A stretch of DNA of 5,711 bases from Kiritimatiellia bacterium (lineage in GTDB: Bacteria; Verrucomicrobiota; Kiritimatiellia; UBA8416; SLMC01). This document shows positions 1-5,292 of the stretch, in pieces (position 1 is the stretch's first letter; each line of letters begins with the position of its first letter). The stretch lies in contig SLMC01000144.1 in NCBI GenBank assembly GCA_007133745.1, positions 1-5,711 on the forward strand, read 5' to 3'. The notes below the pieces were generated by a model that ran no database searches, was not told the DNA's origin, and saw only the letters and a program-made list of their open reading frames with translations. The position numbers and the translations under genes were made by a program.

Positions 1-338
1 GCGTGGGCTTGGACGGCATGATTTACGTCTCGCTCGACGGCGCCTCGCCGGTAGCTCACGGAAGGATTGCGCTCGCCCGCTTCAACAATACCAGCGCGCT
101 CGAAGCGCTGGGCAGCAACCTGTTCCGCCAAAACGACGCGGCCGGCATTCGCGCTTTTACCAATCCGGGCGAAGCCGGTACGGGTCAAGTGTTTCAGGGC
201 TACCTGGAAAACTCGAACGTGGACTTGGCGCAAGAGTTCTCGGATATGATCATCACGCAGCGCGGCTTTCAGGCCAACTCGCGCTCCATTACCACATCCG
301 ATGAAATGCTCACCGAATTGTTGCACCTGAAACGGTAA
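1..338 (+). CDS. flgE: Flagellar hook protein FlgE, C-terminal part (5' end outside window)
   Basis: FlgE polymerises outside the cell into the hook, the flexible joint between rod and filament. Only the last 111 or so codons are present: the frame is already open at base 1 and ends with TAA at 336-338. The visible part has the usual FlgE ending. A segment reading DGMIYVSLDG followed by GRIALARFNN is typical of the D0/D1 return strand, and the C-terminal rod/hook helix contains SNVDLAQEF, then MIITQRGFQANSR and TTSDEMLTELLHLKR. This C-terminal domain is shared with FlgG and FlgF, so those are the alternatives. FlgE is favoured by the ELLHLKR ending and by flbD immediately downstream, a classic flgE neighbour. 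The apparent GTG at base 3 is an internal codon and not the real start. The 90-base gap to flbD contains short tandem repeats. Confidence 0.93.
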   Translation, partial: VGLDGMIYVSLDGASPVAHGRIALARFNNTSALEALGSNLFRQNDAAGIRAFTNPGEAGTGQVFQGYLENSNVDLAQEFSDMIITQRGFQANSRSITTSDEMLTELLHLKR

Positions 339-352
339 TCGAGGCGGAGAAA

Positions 353-407
353 GTGATCGGTGACCCGTGATCGGCGATCCGTCCGATCGGTCCGATCCGT
401 CCGATAA
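353..407 (+). repeat. Compound short tandem repeat, 7-base then 9-base units
   Basis: The flgE-flbD spacer holds four degenerate 7-base units at 353-380 (consensus GTGATCG; the first and third are identical). Three 9-base units follow directly at 381-407, each beginning GTCCGAT. The 9-base unit resembles the one at 705-740 in the next spacer. The array ends about 10 bases before the flbD Shine-Dalgarno, so it would lie in the leader or intercistronic RNA. No function can be assigned from sequence. Confidence 0.8.
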
Positions 408-428
408 CCCCTTGGGAAGGAGGCAGCC

Positions 429-635
429 ATGATTCAGATCACCGATCTGCAAGGCAAGGAACATTACGTCAATGCGGAACTGATCGAACTCGTGGAATCG
501 ACGCCGGACACGCAAATTGTATTGACAACCGGTCACCGCATTTTCACGCAGGAAACGCCGACGGAAATCGCCGAACGCGTTCTGGCCTACCGACGCGCCT
601 GCCTGCAACGGCCCGCGCCCTCGCCGGATCCGTAG
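429..635 (+). CDS. flbD: FlbD family flagellar protein
   Basis: This 68-residue protein belongs to the small FlbD family (the swarming-motility type, not the Caulobacter sigma-54 activator of the same name). Its genes typically sit between flgE and motA. The family is linked to motility, but its biochemical role is poorly defined. The sequence has the family layout: a short N-terminal beta segment (MIQITDLQGKEHYVN), then AELIELVESTPDTQIVLTTG, and a C-terminal helix containing PTEIAERVLAYRRA. There is no signal peptide or membrane segment, so it is presumably cytoplasmic. The ATG at 429 is supported by a strong Shine-Dalgarno, AAGGAGG at 417-423, with 5-base spacing. The Pro-rich tail (about residues 60-68) is less conserved in such proteins. 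A 333-base repeat-bearing gap separates it from motA. Confidence 0.9.
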   Translation: MIQITDLQGKEHYVNAELIELVESTPDTQIVLTTGHRIFTQETPTEIAERVLAYRRACLQRPAPSPDP

Positions 636-640
636 ACGGA

Positions 641-652
641 CGGCTTCGGCCG
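641..652 (+). other. Small hairpin with UUCG tetraloop after flbD
   Basis: CGGC at 641-644 pairs with GCCG at 649-652 around a TTCG loop, an unusually stable tetraloop class in RNA. It starts 6 bases after the flbD stop. No T-run follows, so it is not a convincing intrinsic terminator. It may stabilise or mark the 3' end of the upstream message, but that is inference. Confidence 0.5.
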
Positions 653-654
653 CT

Positions 655-695
655 GGAAGAGAAGGATGAAGAATGAATGCGGAATGATGAACGGG
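655..695 (+). repeat. 7-base tandem repeat; dispersed repeat family copy A
   Basis: Five 7-base units, each starting GAA, run from 661 to 695 (for example GAAGGAT and GAAGAAT). The stretch 655-683 is also nearly the same as 5224-5253 in the fliM-fliN spacer. The two share their first 17 bases exactly, then differ by one substitution and one inserted base before a common TGCGGA. This makes it a dispersed repeat as well as a tandem one. No open frame or recognisable binding site covers it. Confidence 0.8.
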
Positions 696-704
696 TGATA
701 CGGT

Positions 705-740
705 GGCCGATCCGTCGGATATGACCGATCCGACCGAGAA
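705..740 (+). repeat. 9-base tandem repeat, four degenerate units
   Basis: Four 9-base units can be laid end to end from 705 to 740, for example GGCCGATCC and GACCGATCC. The core CCGATCC is the same word that builds the 9-base repeat at 381-407, so two neighbouring spacers carry related arrays. It lies in the non-coding flbD-motA gap. Confidence 0.7.
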
Positions 741-751
741 TGCTTGGCCGC

Positions 752-772
752 CCACCGGCCTTGCGCCGGTGG
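752..772 (+). repeat. Palindromic element, inverted copy of the 37-base repeat core
   Basis: CCACCGGC at 752-759 pairs perfectly with GCCGGTGG at 765-772 around a 5-base loop. The whole 21-base element is close to the reverse complement of the palindromic core in the two direct repeats at 815-887 (two mismatches by eye). The flbD-motA gap therefore holds three copies of one REP-like palindrome, one of them inverted. Confidence 0.75.
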
Positions 773-780
773 AGGCAAAC

Positions 781-812
781 GTTGAGGGGGGGCTGTGTCC
801 TCCACCCTCAAC
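781..812 (+). other. Hairpin with G-rich left arm in the flbD-motA gap
   Basis: GTTGAGGG at 781-788 is the exact complement of CCCTCAAC at 805-812. The left arm continues into a run of seven Gs (786-792) facing a C-rich stretch, so pairing may extend inward. No T-run follows directly. It could fold in RNA, but a role as terminator or attenuator is not supported. Confidence 0.55.
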
Positions 813-814
813 TT

Positions 815-887
815 CCTTCACCGCCGGCACAAGGCCGGTGGGATCGAGACTCCTTCACCCCCGGCACAAGGCCGGTGGGATCGAGAC
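815..887 (+). repeat. 37-base tandem duplication carrying a palindrome
   Basis: Bases 815-850 and 852-887 are 36-base copies differing at one position (G823 versus C860) and separated by a single base, giving a 37-base period. Each copy holds a CCGGC-ACAAG-GCCGG hairpin and ends GGGATCGAGAC. The palindrome recurs in inverted orientation at 752-772. The layout resembles REP or BIME-type intergenic palindromes. It is not a CRISPR because there is no spacer between the copies. Confidence 0.85.
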
Positions 888-891
888 AATG

Positions 892-908
892 CGCCAACTC
901 GTTTGGCG
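892..908 (+). other. Perfect 6-bp hairpin upstream of motA
   Basis: CGCCAA at 892-897 pairs with TTGGCG at 903-908 around a 5-base loop, about 60 bases before the motA start. It could be an operator-like dyad or an RNA hairpin in the motA leader. No sigma-28, sigma-54 or clear sigma-70 promoter match was found beside it. Confidence 0.4.
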
Positions 909-968
909 GATAACAAGAGCAAACGGCATGGGGCTTGCTAACTAGACACTGTCCGACAGGAGCCTATC

Positions 969-1733
969 GTGGATATCGGAACGATTATCGGCATCATCGT
1001 GGCGAATGTTTTCGTGTTCGCCGCCATCATCATGGGCGGCGGCGCCGGATTCATCAATATTCCGGCCATGATGATAACCATTGGCGGGTCGCTGGCCGCC
1101 ACGCTCATCAATTTCCCGCTGCCCAAGATTCTGGGAACGATGGGCGTGGTGCGCAAGGCGTTTGCCGAGACCGGTTACGATTATGCCGCGTTGTTCCGAA
1201 CCATTTCCGATTTCGCCGTGCGCGCGCGACGGGACGGCATGCTGGCCCTTGAAGACGATATCGAGGGCATCCAGGACGATTTCATGAAAAAAGGGTTCCA
1301 GATGGCCGTGGACGGCAATCCGGCCGAAATGATCAAGGCGCTGCTGGAAGAGGATATCGACAACATGCTGGAACGGCATCAGGTCGGGCACGGCATCTTC
1401 AAGGCGTTGGGCAATTACGCGCCGGCATTCGGCATGATCGGCACCCTGATCGGCCTGATCCAGATGCTGCGCGAGCTGGACGATCCCAGCAGTATCGGAC
1501 TGGGCATGGCTGTAGCCTTGCTGACGACCCTGTACGGCGCGCTGGTGGCCAATATGGTCGCGTTGCCGATCGCCGGCAAACTGGAGCAGCGCACGAACGA
1601 GGAGTCGTCCGTCAAGAAAATGATTCTGCACGGTATCCTGGCCATTCAGGAAGGCAACAGCCCGCGCGTGGTCCAGGACAAGCTGCGCTGTTTCATTCCG
1701 CCCAAAACCAGGGAGGATCTGGCCAGTGCCTAG
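969..1733 (+). CDS. motA: Flagellar stator subunit MotA (PomA-like)
   Basis: MotA forms the inner-membrane ring of the stator, couples ion flow to torque and contacts the rotor protein FliG. The 254-residue product has the family's four membrane segments, at about residues 5-24, 30-50, 146-168 and 178-201, with the large cytoplasmic loop between the second and third. Within the loop, ARRDGMLALEDDIE (86-99) carries the conserved Arg and Glu (R87 and E95) known to interact with FliG. Prolines P152 and P200 match the two functionally important MotA prolines. The motifs GMIGTLIGL and MAVALLTTLYGA closely resemble the PomA branch, and the length matches PomA better than the longer E. coli MotA. 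The GTG start at 969 has AGGAG at 958-962, with 6-base spacing. The Shine-Dalgarno partly overlaps a small CTGT/ACAG hairpin (949-959). The 3' end overlaps motB by 8 bases. Confidence 0.96.
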   Translation: MDIGTIIGIIVANVFVFAAIIMGGGAGFINIPAMMITIGGSLAATLINFPLPKILGTMGVVRKAFAETGYDYAALFRTISDFAVRARRDGMLALEDDIEGIQDDFMKKGFQMAVDGNPAEMIKALLEEDIDNMLERHQVGHGIFKALGNYAPAFGMIGTLIGLIQMLRELDDPSSIGLGMAVALLTTLYGALVANMVALPIAGKLEQRTNEESSVKKMILHGILAIQEGNSPRVVQDKLRCFIPPKTREDLASA

Positions 1734-2496
1734 CAAACGCAAACCAAGCGGAGGCGCGACGTGTCCGCTGTGGATGATGACCTTCGGCGACTGCATGTCG
1801 CTGCTGGTGACATTTTTTGTCATGCTGATCTCGTTTACCAATCTCGAAGAGCAAAAACTGATGGACATGATTGGCTCGCTCAAAGGCGCGCTGGGGGCCG
1901 GACCGACACACAGGATAATCGAGGACATCGCACATCAGCGCATGACGGGCGAATCGCAGGTTCCGCACTGGCTCTCCGTTAGCGAGCTGTCGGCTGTTCT
2001 GCCGGATGCGCGTATGGTGGCGCGTCGGTTCGGCCGTCCGCAACTGGGCGAGGTGCGAGTGGAACTGATCGTGCGCATGCTCGAGGACGGCATGGCGTTC
2101 ATCGTCAACACGGACCCGATGTTCGAGCCAGGTCGGTCGGTTCCGATGCCCGGCAACGAGGATTTGTTTGTTCAGGTGGGCGGTTTTTTGTCCGGCTTTC
2201 GCAACGAAGTGCGCGTGGTCGGCGTTATTCCCGAGGCGACGGTTGTTCGCGACGACGATGTGCGCTCTCCGTTGGGGCTCGGCTTGGCTCGCGCGGCCGT
2301 CCTTCAGGAGCGGTTGGTCGAGCATGGCGGCTTGGATTCAGACCGGTTCGGCGTGGGTGCGCGCCTGATCAATGGCGAGACCGGGGAAAATGACGTCGAT
2401 CTGCCCGGCGAGCGGATCGAGATCATTCTTGTCGGTCGCGACCCCGCCCGAGACGTTTCCCCGGAAGCCATCATCGTCCAGGACAAATGGCGATAG
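1726..2496 (+). CDS. motB: Flagellar stator subunit MotB
   Basis: MotB is the dimeric core of the stator: its single membrane helix carries the ion-binding aspartate and its periplasmic OmpA-like domain anchors the complex to peptidoglycan. This 256-residue protein has a short basic N-terminus and then PLWMMTFGDCMSLLVTFF, with the essential aspartate at D22 (GAC at 1789-1791) and a helix to about residue 38. The C-terminal half (about 115-240) follows the OmpA/MotB pattern: DGMAFIVNTDPMFEPG, EVRVVGV, GLARAAVLQERLVEHG, RIEIIL. Arg R189 sits where the conserved peptidoglycan-contacting arginine falls. The usual GHTD motif is replaced by GVIPE (166-170), so cell-wall binding may be altered. The GTG start at 1726 lies inside the end of motA and has AGGGAGG at 1710-1716, suggesting translational coupling. 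Confidence 0.92.
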   Translation: MPSKRKPSGGATCPLWMMTFGDCMSLLVTFFVMLISFTNLEEQKLMDMIGSLKGALGAGPTHRIIEDIAHQRMTGESQVPHWLSVSELSAVLPDARMVARRFGRPQLGEVRVELIVRMLEDGMAFIVNTDPMFEPGRSVPMPGNEDLFVQVGGFLSGFRNEVRVVGVIPEATVVRDDDVRSPLGLGLARAAVLQERLVEHGGLDSDRFGVGARLINGETGENDVDLPGERIEIILVGRDPARDVSPEAIIVQDKWR

Positions 2497-2532
2497 CGGA
2501 GTCGGTAGAGCGGGTCGGAAAACGATCCGTTC

Positions 2533-2581
2533 GTCCGACGGCCCGACGGTCATTAAGGTCAACGAGGTCAATACAGTCAAA
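2533..2581 (+). repeat. Short tandem repeats between the two motB genes
   Basis: Three 9-base units built on GGTCAA run from 2555 to 2581; the third is degenerate, reading AGTCAA. Just upstream, 2533-2548 holds two 8-base units (GTCCGACG and GCCCGACG), recalling the CCGA-containing words in the earlier spacers. The array fills most of the 107-base gap and ends 11 bases before the next gene's Shine-Dalgarno. Confidence 0.7.
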
Positions 2582-2603
2582 GATCGCAAATTAAGGAAGC
2601 CCA

Positions 2604-3323
2604 ATGAATAAACGCGAGCCGCCCAAAGAAGAAGGGGCGCCGGCCTACATGGCGCAATTCACCTCGCTGATGACCATATTGCTGGCTTTTTTCATTGTCA
2701 TGCTGACCATGGGTCAGGAGCAGGTGTCCCGCTACAATATGGAAGGGTTCGGCCTTATTCGGGATTCCGCATTCGGACTCAAGGGCGGCGGGCTGGGCGT
2801 CATGTCCTATATGCGGGCGGTGTTGCGGGGCAGCCCCGACATCGGGCGCGCGGTCGAGGAGACGCCCGACGACCACCATCTGGGATATGTGCGCGGCGAA
2901 TTCGATCGCGAACAAATGGACGCCGAAGGCATTGTGCATACCGAAATACAGGACTGGGGCAACAGCGTACGCATCGCCACGCCTGTTGTCTTCCCGGATG
3001 ACGGCTGGATTCCCAGTCCCGAAAGCCGAGAATTTCTTGACAAGATCGGCAATGTTTTCTACAACATGGAAGGATATCGGGTCACGGTGGCCTGTTACGA
3101 GGCGGCGGGCGCCGATGCGCAGGCGGCCCGCATGACGGCGGCCCGACGGGCGCTGGCTGTGATCAATTATCTGGAACGGCAAAAGCGCGTGCCCCGCGCC
3201 ATGCTGCGCGCCGTCGGCTACAGCGCCCCCCTCTATATGGAGTTTGCCGACGGGGAGAGCCCGACCCAGAAAACCGTCTTTTTCGTGAGGAAGACTCCGC
3301 TGATCGACGACCAGCGCCTTTAA
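2604..3323 (+). CDS. Second MotB-like protein lacking the ion-binding aspartate
   Basis: This 239-residue protein is a MotB homologue by architecture: a short charged N-terminus, one membrane helix (about 19-36) and an OmpA-like periplasmic domain (about 125-230). The helix region PAYMAQFTSLMTILLAFF aligns without gaps to the upstream MotB segment, but the position of the essential aspartate is S21 (TCG at 2664-2666). The OmpA-like part shows FPDDGWIPSPESREFLDKIG, then VTVACYEAAG where GHTD is expected (160-169), then ARRALAVINYLE with the conserved Arg at R182, then RAVGYSAP. It presumably cannot carry ions by itself. It could pair with MotB in a mixed dimer or act as an accessory anchor around the stator. 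The ATG at 2604 has AAGGA at 2593-2597. fliL follows 16 bases later, so the gene is embedded in the operon. MotB-family membership is firm, but the role is unknown. Confidence 0.85.
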   Translation: MNKREPPKEEGAPAYMAQFTSLMTILLAFFIVMLTMGQEQVSRYNMEGFGLIRDSAFGLKGGGLGVMSYMRAVLRGSPDIGRAVEETPDDHHLGYVRGEFDREQMDAEGIVHTEIQDWGNSVRIATPVVFPDDGWIPSPESREFLDKIGNVFYNMEGYRVTVACYEAAGADAQAARMTAARRALAVINYLERQKRVPRAMLRAVGYSAPLYMEFADGESPTQKTVFFVRKTPLIDDQRL

Positions 3324-3339
3324 CAAAGGAGATGCAGCC

Positions 3340-3882
3340 ATGGCAGACGAAGAACAGCCGAAAGAAACGACCGCCAATGAAACGGCCGGGAGCGAAGAAG
3401 ACAAGGCGCCGGCTCAGCCGCCCGCACCCGCTTCGTCCGGCATGAATACGGTCGTGGTGATCGCCGTGGGCCTGGCGGTCATGATCGTCACGCCCCTTCT
3501 CAGCTTTCTGGTGAACAGCCGCATGGGTTCGACGCCGATCGAAGCCGACCTGAAGAAAACGGAGACGGGCGAGACGACAACATTCCCCATGGACGAGATT
3601 CGAGTGAACATTTTAGGAACCAAGGCGACGCGCTATGTGGTCATGAAGCCGCATCTGGTGTTGAGCGATGCCAAGCTTCAGGAGGATCTTCTGGCTTTGA
3701 AACCTTTGCTGGCGGACAGGGTCTCCACGACCATCAGTCGAAGAACACTGGACGAGCTGGAAGGTCCAGAAGCCCGCGTCAGTTTGAGGCGCGACATCAT
3801 GAACGAGGTCAATGCCGCAATTCGGAATCGCATGAAGGGCGCCGTGGTGGATGTGTACCTGGTGGATTACCTGATCCAATGA
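3340..3882 (+). CDS. fliL: Flagellar basal body-associated protein FliL
   Basis: FliL is a single-pass inner-membrane protein that associates with the stator and modulates its assembly or output. The 180-residue product has an acidic, Ala/Pro-rich cytoplasmic N-terminus (1-34), a membrane helix at about 36-58 (MNTVVVIAVGLAVMIVTPLL) and a periplasmic domain. That domain has the FliL pattern: MDEIRVNILGTKATRYVVMK, a central helix (LLADRVSTTISRRTLDEL), then LRRDIMNEVNAAI and a terminal VVDVYLVDYLIQ, which matches the family's conserved C-terminus. The length is typical. The ATG at 3340 has AAAGGAG at 3325-3331 and is only 16 bases from the second motB-like gene, so co-expression with the stator genes is likely. 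A 295-base non-coding gap follows. Confidence 0.94.
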   Translation: MADEEQPKETTANETAGSEEDKAPAQPPAPASSGMNTVVVIAVGLAVMIVTPLLSFLVNSRMGSTPIEADLKKTETGETTTFPMDEIRVNILGTKATRYVVMKPHLVLSDAKLQEDLLALKPLLADRVSTTISRRTLDELEGPEARVSLRRDIMNEVNAAIRNRMKGAVVDVYLVDYLIQ

Positions 3883-3928
3883 TCCGCGCATCATACGGGA
3901 AATAAAACCGGAAAGCATATGTTGGGAG

Positions 3929-3981
3929 GGTCGGGCTTCCGCCTTCGTGAAATCGCTACGGCGCGACAAGCCGTACCGACC
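3929..3981 (+). repeat. Imperfect palindromic intergenic element after fliL
   Basis: GGTCGG at 3929-3934 and CCGACC at 3976-3981 bound a 53-base element with further partial internal pairing, for example CGCC at 3940-3943 against GGCG at 3960-3963. It begins 46 bases after the fliL stop. The layout looks like a small mobile or REP-like palindrome, but no second full copy lies in this window to confirm that. Confidence 0.45.
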
Positions 3982-3997
3982 GCTTTAAGGAAACAAG

Positions 3998-4029
3998 GCG
4001 GGCTTTGTCCGCAACCCAAATTTATTTTT
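3998..4029 (+). terminator. Weak candidate terminator downstream of fliL
   Basis: GCGG at 3998-4001 can pair with CCGC at 4009-4012. An A/T-rich stretch including a five-T run (4025-4029) follows about a dozen bases later. The stem is short and the T-run is not adjacent, so this is at best a weak intrinsic terminator for the stator-fliL transcript. Confidence 0.2.
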
Positions 4030-4107
4030 AACTGCGAAATACGCTAAATACGCGAAAATTTATCATGTGGAGACCATTTTTTCGCGCTTTTCGCGTGTTT
4101 CGTAGTT
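4030..4107 (+). repeat. Long imperfect inverted repeat upstream of fliM
   Basis: The left arm 4030-4058 and right arm 4079-4107 are 29 bases each and complementary at 24 positions plus two G-T pairs, around a 20-base loop. The arms are A-rich and T-rich respectively and built from variations on CGCGAAA (for example TACGCGAAAA at the end of the left arm), so each arm is itself a degenerate repeat. The element is far more AT-rich than the surrounding genes. It could form a long RNA hairpin or a DNA cruciform. No coding potential is seen. Confidence 0.8.
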
Positions 4108-4119
4108 TCATCTTCTGTA

Positions 4120-4147
4120 AAAGATACACGCGAAAACGTGTGTCTTT
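4120..4147 (+). promoter_or_regulatory. Strong 11-bp hairpin in the fliM leader
   Basis: Bases 4120-4130 pair with 4137-4147 over 11 positions (one G-U) around the loop CGAAAA. The stem ends 30 bases before the fliM ATG. The loop-side word CGCGAAAA echoes the units of the adjacent inverted repeat. The descending arm ends in CTTT without a real T-tract, so it could be a leader structure, an attenuator-like element or part of the repeat. The structure is clear by eye; the function is not. Confidence 0.6.
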
Positions 4148-4177
4148 GCCGGAAAGACTTTAATCGGGGCTTTTGCC

Positions 4178-5170
4178 ATGTCGGAAACACTGTCGCAAGA
4201 CGAGGTGGATGCGCTGCGCGAGGCGGTAGCCAGCGGCGCCGCTTTAGAGGAAGCGTCGGAGGAGGCGGCCGCTCCTGAAAAAGACAAGAAGGCGCATGTC
4301 AAGGTGGTCGCCTACAACTTTCGCAAGCCGCATCTGCTGTCGGCCGATCAGCGGCACGCCATCGAGATGGCGCATGAAGCGCTGGCCCGCGGTTTGCAGG
4401 CGCGTCTGACCGCCATGTTGCGGCATTCGCTCGAAATCAAGCTGGTGGCGCTGGACCAGATCAGTTACGGCGAATTCGAGTTGTCTCTGGCCAATCCCGC
4501 CTATCTGGCTCGGCTGGAGTCCGAACCGGACCATGGTCCCGTGGCGCTTGAATTGAGTCTGTCGCTCGTTGCGGCCATGAACGAAATCATGCTGGGCGGC
4601 GGGAACGGGGTTTCGGAGGTCAAGAGCCTGACGCCGCTGGACATGGACATGTTCAAACCTGTTATCGACCTGCTTTGCCATCAGTTGAGCGAAGACTGGG
4701 CCGGCATTTCCGCGACCGCGTTTCGTTTGGCCCGCAACGAGACCCGCCCCGAATATCTTCAGTTGACCACGCCGGAAACATCCTGCATGAATGCGGCATT
4801 GGACATCCATATCGGGTCGGTGTCCGGCGTCTTGAATCTTTGCTACCCGATCGGATTCATCCAGGGCATGCTATCCGCCATGGATCGGCGTGTCGGCCGC
4901 AAGGACGAGGAGCAGGCCAAGGCCCGGATGCTCAAGGCGTTGACGCCGGTGCCGCTCGATTTGCGTGTCGTGCTGGGCGCCAGTGCGCTCACGGCCCGGC
5001 AAGTCGCCTGCCTGAAACCGGGCGATGTCGTTTGCGTGGAACGCGAGTACGACGAACCGCTCGATGTGCATATCGGCAGCAACCGCGCGTTCACCGCGCA
5101 TATCGGAAAAAAGAGGGGGCGGCTCGCCGTGCGCCTGCTCGCTCGCGCGCGACCGGAAGGCGCCGAATAG
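4178..5170 (+). CDS. fliM: Flagellar motor switch protein FliM
   Basis: FliM is the middle component of the cytoplasmic C-ring: it links FliG to FliN and binds phosphorylated CheY to switch rotation. The 330-residue product has the N-terminal CheY-binding peptide LSQDEVDAL (5-13), followed by R14 where a second Leu is common, then a charged Ala/Glu-rich linker. The conserved YNFRKPHLLSADQRHAIEM (about 46-64) comes next. The CheC-like middle domain includes LGGGNG (139-144) and ends near VSGVLNLCYPIGFI. The C-terminal SpoA domain (about 254-325) starts at ALTPVPLDLRVVLG and contains LKPGDVV. Length and order are normal for the family. The ATG at 4178 opens the frame just before the CheY-binding motif. 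Its Shine-Dalgarno is weak (GGGG at 4166-4169), unlike the strong sites of its neighbours, and the gene is preceded by the inverted repeat and hairpin. Confidence 0.97.
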   Translation: MSETLSQDEVDALREAVASGAALEEASEEAAAPEKDKKAHVKVVAYNFRKPHLLSADQRHAIEMAHEALARGLQARLTAMLRHSLEIKLVALDQISYGEFELSLANPAYLARLESEPDHGPVALELSLSLVAAMNEIMLGGGNGVSEVKSLTPLDMDMFKPVIDLLCHQLSEDWAGISATAFRLARNETRPEYLQLTTPETSCMNAALDIHIGSVSGVLNLCYPIGFIQGMLSAMDRRVGRKDEEQAKARMLKALTPVPLDLRVVLGASALTARQVACLKPGDVVCVEREYDEPLDVHIGSNRAFTAHIGKKRGRLAVRLLARARPEGAE

Positions 5171-5189
5171 GGCGCGGAGGCCGTGGAAC

Positions 5190-5221
5190 GTGCGTGAGTG
5201 CGTTGGTGCGTTCGTGGAGCG
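5190..5221 (+). repeat. 8-base tandem repeat, first array after fliM
   Basis: Head-to-tail 8-base units near GTGCGTTC run from 5190 to 5213, with a degenerate fourth unit to 5221. Bases 5198-5219 recur at 5325-5346 with one mismatch in 22, so the two arrays in this spacer share an origin. This is the first of several repeats filling the 325-base fliM-fliN gap. Confidence 0.75.
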
Positions 5222-5223
5222 GC

Positions 5224-5253
5224 GGAAGAGAAGGATGAAGGATGAAATGCGGA
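5224..5253 (+). repeat. Dispersed repeat family copy B (7-base units)
   Basis: This 30-base stretch nearly matches 655-683 in the flbD-motA spacer and contains two perfect AAGGATG units at 5231-5244 and a third degenerate unit. Both copies have the same orientation relative to the genes and both lie downstream of a stop codon. A CTTCGG-containing hairpin accompanies each: 14 bases before copy A begins at 641, and immediately after copy B. Confidence 0.8.
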
Positions 5254-5271
5254 GGGCCTTCGGCTCTGTTT
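5253..5271 (+). terminator. Candidate weak terminator after fliM
   Basis: AGGGCC at 5253-5258 can pair with GGCTCT at 5262-5267 (one G-U pair) around TTC, followed by GTTT and a modestly T-rich stretch. The stem is short and the T-tract broken, and it partly overlaps a dispersed repeat, so a terminator role is tentative. Confidence 0.3.
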
Positions 5272-5292
5272 AATTCTTCGTTCGTTGTTGGA

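Noticed and set aside
741..780. Possible sigma-54 promoter around the TTGGCC and CTTGCG words before motA
   Set aside because: The spacing between the GG and GC elements is about 15 bases instead of the required 10, and both words belong to the palindromic repeat region.
815..887. Possible CRISPR repeats, since each unit has a palindrome and ends GATCGAGAC
   Set aside because: The two copies are separated by one base, so there are no spacers. The palindrome recurs inverted nearby and no cas gene is present.
703..945. Plus-strand open frame (80 codons) across the flbD-motA gap
   Set aside because: It is built from the tandem repeats and palindromes, has no good ribosome binding site and shows no protein-like conservation pattern.
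942..1928. Long minus-strand open frame (328 codons) opposite motA and the start of motB
   Set aside because: It is a shadow of motA and motB caused by codon bias. Its translation is rich in His, Arg and Gln with no recognisable domain, and it spans two well-supported genes.
2577..3404. Minus-strand open frame (275 codons) opposite the second motB-like gene
   Set aside because: The plus-strand frame has clear MotB/OmpA homology and a ribosome binding site, whereas the antisense frame shows no family signature and runs into fliL.
4244..4810. Minus-strand open frame (188 codons) inside fliM
   Set aside because: It lies fully within the unmistakable fliM gene and has no recognisable protein motifs.
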